A stretch of 64,000 nucleotides of DNA from Lantana camara (taxonomy: Eukaryota; Streptophyta; Magnoliopsida; Lamiales; Verbenaceae). Below are positions 57,259 through 64,000 of the stretch, piece by piece; position 1 is the stretch's first letter; every line of letters starts with the position of its first letter. Location of the stretch: positions 103,326,001 through 103,390,000 of the forward strand of contig CM074858.1 of the NCBI GenBank assembly GCA_037501455.1, written 5' to 3'. The notes beneath the pieces are model-generated. The model saw nothing but the letters and a program-made list of their open reading frames with translations. It had not been told where the DNA came from and searched no databases. Both the position numbers and the translations under genes were made by a program.

Positions 57259-59204
57259 ATGGTTTTTCGTGGGACTACAATTGCCCCATTAAACCATCAT
57301 CACCACAACTTCCTCATTGTTCAAAATCTTAGCAGAATTCATTCATCTCCACCGCCGAGAAAACCAAGTCCACCTCTTTCCTCCCCCCAATTCTCGGTCA
57401 ACCCCTCTTCTTCTGATATCAAATGGAGCTTGGGATTGCCGGATAATGTCGGTAGAAGAATGGTTAACCTCTCAATTGTTGGAATTCTGTTATGCTTTGA
57501 GAACCCCTTTTCAAGATTCTTGTTTTACTCGAAGGCCATGGCTGCGGAAGTGTTGGAGCTCGATAAATACACTGATTCTAAAGAAGGGTTTACTCTACTC
57601 GTACCCTCTTCCTGGAATAAGGTCCTTTTTTTGCTTTCTGTTTCAACATTTCAAGTGTGTGTGTGAACCACAGAGCACGAGAATACATAATGGCCCTTGT
57701 CCACATTTTCAGAAAGGGAGCATCTTTTATGGGTTATACCTTAATTTCCGAATTGGGCATCTTCCTCTTGTGTGTTCTGGTGTGTATATGTGGTTGGTTT
57801 TGAGAATTATAGTTCATGATGTTGATCTGATCAGAAGTGTATGCTTATGTGTGTGTGATGCTGGTTTAATCAGGGTAGCGTGTGTGTGTGTTTTGGGGAT
57901 AATGTGGATGATATTGATTCATCAGGTGGATAAGGCGGGGGCAACTGTTTTATTTGAGGATGCAAATAAGAAAGCAAACAATATTGGCGTAGTAGTGAGC
58001 CCGACTCGGATATCGAGCCTTGGTGAATTCGGTACTCCTCAATTTGTGGCAGATAAGCTTATCCAGGCTGAGCGGCGCAAGGTCAGTGCAATTTGCTTGT
58101 TTTGTTATTTGTCATTGTTTTCTTGTACATTGTATTGAAACCAAAGGTTTGTGCATAATGATAGTATAATCTGAACTTTTGATTGATGGATATGGTTAAC
58201 TGAGTGATCTTGATCTCAATATGTAATTCTAGGTTAAATGATGCAGTTAACTTTTGTCTTGTAAGTGCAAGAACAAAAATAAAGGTTGCTGCATCCTATC
58301 TTCTACCCCTTGGTGCTTGTATTAAGGGATAATTACATTGACATGCTGAGATTTGACCTCATTACACAAACTTCCCCTAAGGTTTGAGAAATTACAAAAA
58401 CTTCTGTTGGCATAACCAAAGGTTTGGCCTAAATATTGTTACTTTAGTTGTGCATTTAAAGTCAAATATTTTCCGTAAGTATTGAGTGCAAAATAAGGTG
58501 TTCATAAAAGGCTAGAGATGGTATCATCAAAATTCATCGATACCGGTTTTATTGCCCGCAGGGCTTTCCTTTCTATCAACAGGAGTCAGTCAGTTCTTGT
58601 AGGAATGGTACCGGTATTTTTTTTTCTTTTGACTGATATCCCAATGCAACGTAAATTGTTTGATAGGGTAATCTTTTGTAATTTCTCAAACTCCAGGGGA
58701 AGTTTGTGTAATCATTTCAAACCCCCGGGTTTGTCAATGTAATTATACCAAAATAAATGATCGTCTCATTCAAAAGCTTAAGCTATTGGAAAGGAGAGAG
58801 TAGAGACATTAAACAAGACTTGCACATGAAACCACCTTTTGTGAAAAGGCAACAACCTTTTCTTTAAAATTGTCCTTTTGTTTAACTATGCAAGTATTTG
58901 TCGTGTAAGAACTAAGATCGAAATGAGATATAAAACTGTTCAGGAAAGCACAAAAGAAGCTGAGGTAATTTCTTGCAACGAGAGATCCGGCCATGGCGGT
59001 CTTCAAGTATACGAGATTGAGTACAAGCTTGACAGCACAAGGGGAGGGCTGAAGAGGGTATTTTCTGCTGCATTTGTAGCATCGAAGAAGCTCTACCTTT
59101 TGAATATCACTCAATCCGACAACTCAGAAAACCCTATCGACACAGAGAAGAGAATGATATTGGAACAAATTTTGCACTCCTTTGATGCTGCTCCTTCAAC
59201 CTAA
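57259..59204 (+). CDS. PPL1: PsbP-like thylakoid-lumen protein, probable PPL1 (three exons)
   Basis: Exons 57259-57621, 57926-58081 and 58944-59204, all in phase 0 with GT-AG introns, give 259 residues. The N-terminal 95 residues look like a two-step chloroplast-to-lumen signal: a Ser/Pro-rich transit part, then a twin arginine (66-67) before a hydrophobic stretch (68-80) and an AMAAE cleavage site near 95. The mature part is a PsbP domain: YTDSKEGFTLLVPSSWNK (104-121), GATVLFEDANKKANNIGVVVSP (126 on), YEIEYKLDSTRGG and VFSAAFVASKKLYLLNIT near the end, close to my recollection of Arabidopsis PPL1. PPL1 is known to help repair photodamaged photosystem II; other PsbP-like or PPD proteins are possible. 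Intron 2 (862 bp) contains a MITE (58326-58749). A GAGGTAAGT at about 59262 and a TGCAG at about 59716 might mark a 3' UTR intron. Confidence 0.88.
58326..58749. mobile_element. MITE in intron 2 of the PsbP-like gene
   Basis: The left arm GGGATAATTACATTGACATG…CACAAACTTCCCCTAAGGTTTGAG…AATTACAAAA is repeated in reverse complement on the right (about 58665-58749, TTTTGTAATTTCTCAAACTC, GGGGAAGTTTGTGTAAT, TGTCAATGTAATTATACC). The arms are about 80 bp. There is no coding sequence. It makes up about half of the intron. Confidence 0.75.
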
Positions 59205-60964
59205 ACTCCGGATCATTATTTTGTTCTTCCTTGACATCCATTTGTCTCGTATCACCTGCTTGAGGTAAGTCACTCCAGTTTTCAGTTCCTTTACACTCTT
59301 GTTTGCTTCTTTCTAATCTGTTTTTATAAGTGACCAATTATTTATACGAGCAACATTATATACGCAAGCAAGTAAGGGGCGTGTAGAATAACCAATAACC
59401 AATAACCGAATTAACCGACTGATAACCGAACGCAAGCATATTTGGTCGGTCATTAATATATGCGGGATTTGGTTATTCGATTATTTAACCATGGTTAACT
59501 GTGAAATTGGCAATTGGCAATTCTAAATACGCTGTAACTTGGTTATGTTTCGATTACCAGAAATTGAATCGGCTGTGTCGAGAGTTATATGTTTGAGTAG
59601 TTCTCTCGACGGTTATGGTATCAAATCTTCTGTTTCACTATCTTGTCGAACACTCGTGCTAATTTACATTCTGTTTTTGTGTCAAATAACATGTATATGA
59701 TTTGTTTGAATGCAGCTGGAGATTCTGCTGCATATGCTTGTGGGAGATGAGATCTTGCTATATGTACGCTTTTATCAATCTTTAATTCAAAATTTCTGTC
59801 TCCTGGTATTAAATTATGGCTTAAAAACGTGGCCATGATGTCATAGGAAATGTGAAAACGTAATTTCTTGAAGTGGAAAGATTGTCCCGAGGTGTTATTA
59901 AACTGAAAAGTCAACTCTTGGATTTGGGAATCCCACTCTGACCCGGAAACCCATTTTTGTAATATTTTTTAGGTCTTATCTGCTTCAAAATCCAATGCGT
60001 GTGCTTTTGTTGTACCCGAACTCGAAAAAAATCCGAATAAAAAAAGAAAATGATGTGCACTCTACTATATTGCTTGATACATACTCATGTCATATTGTGA
60101 CCTGTGGAAGTCGAAGTTGCATTCCAGCACGAGAGCCGTTTCAATGAAGTTGCTCTTAATAACAACTAGCGTGCGAATTATGGGTAATACAACGATGAAT
60201 AGATTTGTGAGAGATGGTTCGAGCGAGGCTCGTGACAACGATAGAATCCCAATGTCGTGTGCAGGGAGAAGTAACCTTGCTTCTTTTTATTTAGGCAAAT
60301 GCGACAAAATCTCCCAACCCTTTTACTAAGTCAAGACAAGACATGTTAAGGTTATTAATTCCCATTAATAAAGGCCACATTTAAGACATCCAATTCATTC
60401 AAGAACGCTCAAACTCATTTGACTGATACATCCAAGAGCCTGACCCCATGAAATTCCCCCTTCATCTTACACTTTTGAATTTTCATCTTATAAACATATG
60501 ACAAATCTAAGCAACTGCACTGCTTACACATTTTTATACATACAATTCATGGTGTATGTCTAAATTGAAATGGGAGAAGGAAAAATGATGAAAACAGCAA
60601 TGTTACACGACGTGGCTTGATCTGAACCGTTTGATGCATACGTGAGGTCGGATCGTAGCGTGTACGGGAATCTCCCTTAAAAAGTGGTGGTGGTGGTAGT
60701 TGCTTCTTGTGAAAGCATGCAACACTTGCTCAGCTTGAGTAATACCAAATATGAAATGGAACGGCGTTCAACTTCTGACAATCTTTGATTTGCTGATGAT
60801 TGAATATTTATGTTCAAACTTCCAGCTTTTTTTTTGTAAAGCTTTTGACTTTTGCTTCCTATAAGCACATAGGTAAAGCACAAGTTCATGAATGAGTCAA
60901 CACCCTCCCTCTCTCTCTATTCTATACTTACAAATACCTCCCTTTCCTCACCCCTAACCCTCCA
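59205..60964. other. Intergenic region between the two genes
   Basis: This holds the 3' UTR of the PsbP-like gene (end not determined) and the upstream region of the permease gene. A stretch at 59385-59530 with repeated AATAACCAATAACC and AACCGA words and a partial inverted counterpart (TTTGGTTATTCGATTATTTAACC) may be a relic of a hAT-like element. Short open frames here (for example 60087-60329) show no domain and are not called. Confidence 0.5.
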
Positions 60965-61059
60965 CCCCAACAGACATAGATATATATATATATATATGTA
61001 TGTATAGAAGTTGAAATTATCTTGAATTTGTGAGCTTGGGGAAGCTAGAGGTGACAAAA
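60965..61059 (+). promoter_or_regulatory. TA microsatellite and 5' UTR of the permease gene
   Basis: A (TA)n run (ATAGATATATATATATATAT, about 60978-60999) lies 60-80 bp before the ATG. Just upstream is a CT-rich tract (CCTCCCTCTCTCTCTATTC, 60904-60922), a usual core-promoter or leader element in plants. Whether the TA run acts as a TATA box or lies in the leader cannot be decided here. Confidence 0.4.
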
Positions 61060-63850
61060 ATGGCGGAGATGGATTCAGCAGAGAAGAGGCTGAATGAGCT
61101 TGGATACAAGCAGGAACTCAGAAGAGAAATGGTAAAAGCTCATGATTCTTGAATGGTACTCAATTCCAAGAATATTTATGATTGATTTCTTGCTGAAAAC
61201 ATTCATCTTTTTGATCTCAGACTTTGTTCAAAACACTAGCCATATCATTCTCAACAATGACGCTCTTCACAGGGATCACTCCTCTGTACGGCTCGAGCCT
61301 ACTTTACGCAGGGCCCGCACCTCTTGTTTGGGGATGGATCATAGTTTCGTTCTTCACCTGGTTCGTTGGACTCGCCATGGCCGAGATTTGCTCGTCGTTC
61401 CCGGTTCGTCTCGTTTGTGTGTGCGTGTGTTTTATTGAGAAACATCATTCATTGGCTTGAAATTCTGTCATACTTCATAGGTTGTTTTTAATGGGGTGAT
61501 ACTGGGCTAATTTCATGCTTAGGATCTCGTATTCGAATCGAGGAACTGTTCTTACAAGAGAATTTAATGTTCTGTGTGAATGTTTGAGGTGTATAATCTT
61601 CATTTGACTTTTCCTGTTTTTGTGAACTTGTATACACAGAATTCTGGTAGTTTAAGAATTAAGACAACAACATTATGAAGTAAGAGCAGATTCAAGATTC
61701 AAACAAGAAAAATACTCTGATAATTCACACATCTGCTCCCTGATTATTGTTGAACATTTTAATAAGTTTCAATTATTACCTTTTTTTAAAACTGATTACA
61801 TTGAAAATAGATCCATGTTAAATATGCATGAGGGTATTTCAGTCAGAACATAAGGTCAAACTTTGACTATGATGCAAGGCAAAGTAGGACCTCCATTAAA
61901 TAGTTTATAAGAAATGAGACCGAGTCTAACTGTAAGTGAAAATATCCATCAAGGGGTGTTTGTGTAATTATGGAATCCTCATTCAAATTGGAGGGGGTGT
62001 TAGTGTAATAATCCCTTTTTCAAAATAAACTTGCAGACTAATTACTTACATAAGCCTCATTGGAAACTGTTAAGTTCTCATTTCTTTTCTTTTTTTTTTT
62101 TTGGTCTTTTGAAATTTCCAGACTACAGGCTCGTTATACTTTTGGGCCGCACATTTATCCGGTCCAAAGTGGGGTCCGTTTGCGTCGTGGTGCTGTGCTT
62201 GGCTTGAGACTATTGGCCTGATTGCCGGCATAGGGACACAGGTTGATCATGTGATCCATTTATCGAAATGACATAGAAGTTGTAGTATTTGGACAAAATG
62301 GTATAACAAACATCTTCCTATTCTTTTCTTATGTGCTTTTAGGCGTATGCAGGATCTCAGACATTGCAGAGCATCATTCTGCTATGCACCGGGACGAATA
62401 AGGATGGGGGATACTTCGCCCCTCGATGGCTATTCTTGTGCATGTATATGGGACTAACCATTATATGGGCCGTACTCAACACGTTTGCGTTGGAAGTCAT
62501 TGCATTTATTGATATCATCTCGATATGGTGGCAGGTAATTTTCGATTTCTCTTCTATCGCGGTGTATCTCAACTGGTTCCATAGAGTAATACCATCTCAT
62601 TTCAATGTGACAGGTGATTGGGGGATTAGTGATCGTGATAATGCTTCCTCTCGTATCCCTAACTCGACAGCCGGCTTCGTACGTATTCACTTCATTTGAA
62701 ATGGCGCCAGAGTCGACTGGGATATCCAGCAAAGCATACGCTGCCGTTCTCTCTCTTCTCGTGAGTCAGTACTCTCTTTACGGATACGATGCTGCAGCTC
62801 ATCTAACTGAAGAAACCAAAGGTGCAGACAAGAATGGCCCCATAGCAATTCTTTCCAGCTTAGGGATCATCTCTGTGTTCGGATGGGCATATATCTTGGC
62901 CCTCACATTCAGTATTCAGGTATTTCTTTAAGTTTGATCTTACTAGCATCCATAATTCATCTATGGAGAAACAAACATGAACTTCACATAAACGTGTTTT
63001 GAATCATGAACATCAGGATCCCGCTTATTTATACGACACGTCCAACGAAACCGCGGGAGCATTCGTCCCGGCTCAGATACTCTACGACGCATTCCACGGG
63101 CGATACAATAATTCTGCCGGCGCGATAGTTCTACTCTTCGTCATATGGGGTTCGTTCTTCTTCGGTGGACTTTCCATAACCACAAGTGCAGCCAGAGTGG
63201 TAACAACCCTTCTTTCCAATTCATGAAAACTTAAGCTTGTTTTCTGTCAAAAGTATACAAACTTCTTAGGACCCTTGAAAGTTTCAACTTTTGTGTTTTC
63301 GACTACTAAAATTTCAAATTTCAAAATCCTGACTCCGCCATTGCTTGCAACAATCCAGGTCTATGCTCTATCAAGAGACAAAGGAGTACCATTCTCATCA
63401 GTGTGGAGAAAAGTGCACCCTAAACGCAAAGTACCATCAAACGCCGTGTGGCTCTGCGCCGCCATATGCATTCTTCTAGGCCTACCAATCTTGAAGGTGA
63501 ACGTCGTCTTCACAGCTATAACTTCAATATGCACCATTGGATGGGTCGGTGGATACGCCGTCCCCATATTTGCTCGGTTAGTTATGGACGAGGAGAAGTT
63601 TAACGCCGGACCGTTCTATCTGGGACGAGCAAGAAGGCCGGTCTGCTTAGTAGCCTTCCTCTGGATCTGCTACACCTGTTCTGTTTTCCTCCTGCCCACA
63701 CTCTATCCCATCACCTGGGATACGTTTAACTACGCCCCGGTTGCGTTGGGCATCGGGTTGGGGTTGATCATGCTGTGGTGGGTGGTGGATGCACGAAAAT
63801 GGTTCAAGGGGCCTGTTAGAAACATCGATTTGCCCAATGGCAAGGTTTGA
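61060..63850 (+). CDS. BAT1: BAT1-like amino-acid permease, APC family (seven exons)
   Basis: Exons 61060-61131, 61221-61403, 62122-62241, 62343-62534, 62614-62919, 63017-63199 and 63359-63850 all join in phase 0 at GT-AG introns, giving 515 residues, matching the length of Arabidopsis BAT1 (about 516). It is an integral membrane protein with about 12 hydrophobic segments. Family features: LNELGYKQELRR before the first segment, GITPLYGSS in segment 1, AEICSSFPTTGSLYFWAAHL (78 on), YSLYGYDAAAHLTEETKGADKNGP (about 250-275), PSNAVWLCA and PITWDTFNYAPVALG near the C-terminus. BAT1 proteins carry amino acids (and GABA for GABP) and have been placed in vascular plasma membrane or mitochondria; substrate and location here are inferred. 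The sequence differs enough from BAT1 proper that it may be a separate paralogue group (BAT1 homologue). Intron 2 (61404-62121) is the longest. Confidence 0.92.
61735..62020. mobile_element. Possible MITE remnant in permease intron 2
   Basis: The right edge (GGAGGGGGTGTTAGTGTAAT, then AATCCC, to about 62020) and the GTGTTTGTGTAATTATGG word at 61959 resemble one end of the MITE seen at 58326-58749. The left edge (CTGCTCCCTGATTATTGTTG, about 61733) is only a weak inverted match. The remnant may be truncated. Confidence 0.3.
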
Positions 63851-64000
63851 TCGTGGATTGTTTACGTGTTAGAGATGTTAAATATTCGAAAATATACTAT
63901 TTTTTTCTCCGATAGCATCATTTAATTGGAAATATATTACGTGATCACAGTGTTCAGCTTGCTACTTTGTTTGAAATGAAGTGTTTTCAGTGCAGTTAAC
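63851..64000 (+). other. 3' flank of the permease gene
   Basis: Follows the TGA at 63848-63850. AT-rich, with no clear AATAAA signal in the part visible; the transcript end may lie here or beyond the window. Confidence 0.5.

Noticed and set aside
57317..58138. 273-codon continuous frame overlapping the PsbP-like gene
   Set aside because: It is out of frame in exon 1 and reads through intron 1; only the part in exon 2 matches the PsbP domain. The three-exon model explains the protein better.
59621..60329. Open frames between the two genes (59621-59914 minus, 60087-60329 plus)
   Set aside because: Short, without domains, and in a region that is likely 3' UTR and upstream sequence.

Overview
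The window is eukaryotic plant DNA, most likely from a eudicot nuclear genome; I cannot place it to a family. The evidence is the kind of LTR retrotransposons present (Ty1/copia and Ty3/gypsy with tRNA-iMet primer sites), hAT-like and MITE-like DNA elements, and two intron-containing genes at the right end with GT-AG introns. One gene encodes a chloroplast-lumen protein and the other an amino-acid permease.

Layout. About 1-54.5 kb is almost solid nested transposons. Bases 1-5481 hold two Copia-II leader fragments in opposite orientations around a fragment of a Tat/Retand-like gypsy element, which carries a decayed antisense gene and its 3' LTR. From 5482 to 35832 there is a four-level nest. 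A minus-strand Copia-II LTR (5482-6046 and 34361-35832) is split by a gypsy solo LTR, gypsy-A (6047-34360, target duplication TTTCA). Gypsy-A is itself interrupted by a Copia-I solo LTR (7486-9727, AACAC), a gypsy-B solo LTR (9761-12704, TAACA) and a full but decayed Copia-I element on the minus strand (14034-33807, ATAGG). The Copia-I element is interrupted inside its Gag zinc knuckle by a young, nearly intact Copia-II element (19546-29666, GTGGA).

The second nest is gypsy-D (36229-48964, AAAGA). It is interrupted by a hAT-like element (37391-38755, 8-bp duplication) and by an older Copia-II LTR (39823-47768) that contains a second, 5'-deleted Copia-II element (39902-46133). Then come a 42-bp minisatellite, a further gypsy solo LTR, gypsy-C (50633-53704, ACAAA), a second hAT-like element (53758-54485) and a cluster of small inverted-repeat elements (55.5-57.1 kb).

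Gene space starts at about 57.1 kb. It holds a three-exon PsbP-like gene (57259-59204, 259 aa, probable PPL1) and a seven-exon BAT1-like amino-acid permease gene (61060-63850, 515 aa), both on the plus strand. Nothing suggests they are functionally linked; they are neighbours at the edge of the transposon block.

The most interesting pattern is in the gypsy LTRs. All four solo LTRs carry an array of short palindromes starting about 1.15-1.3 kb from the LTR 5' end, but the palindrome sequence differs from copy to copy (GACACGGCCGTGTC, a GAGACACG-type, an AATCCACCC-type and a GGTAAC-type). The position and the palindromic form are kept while the sequence changes. The Copia-II LTRs also carry dense CACGTG palindrome clusters, and their leader repeats a short palindromic motif four times before gag. 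Element boundaries, reading frames, splice sites and target duplications were read directly from the sequence. Family and lineage names come from recognition only, without database searches.
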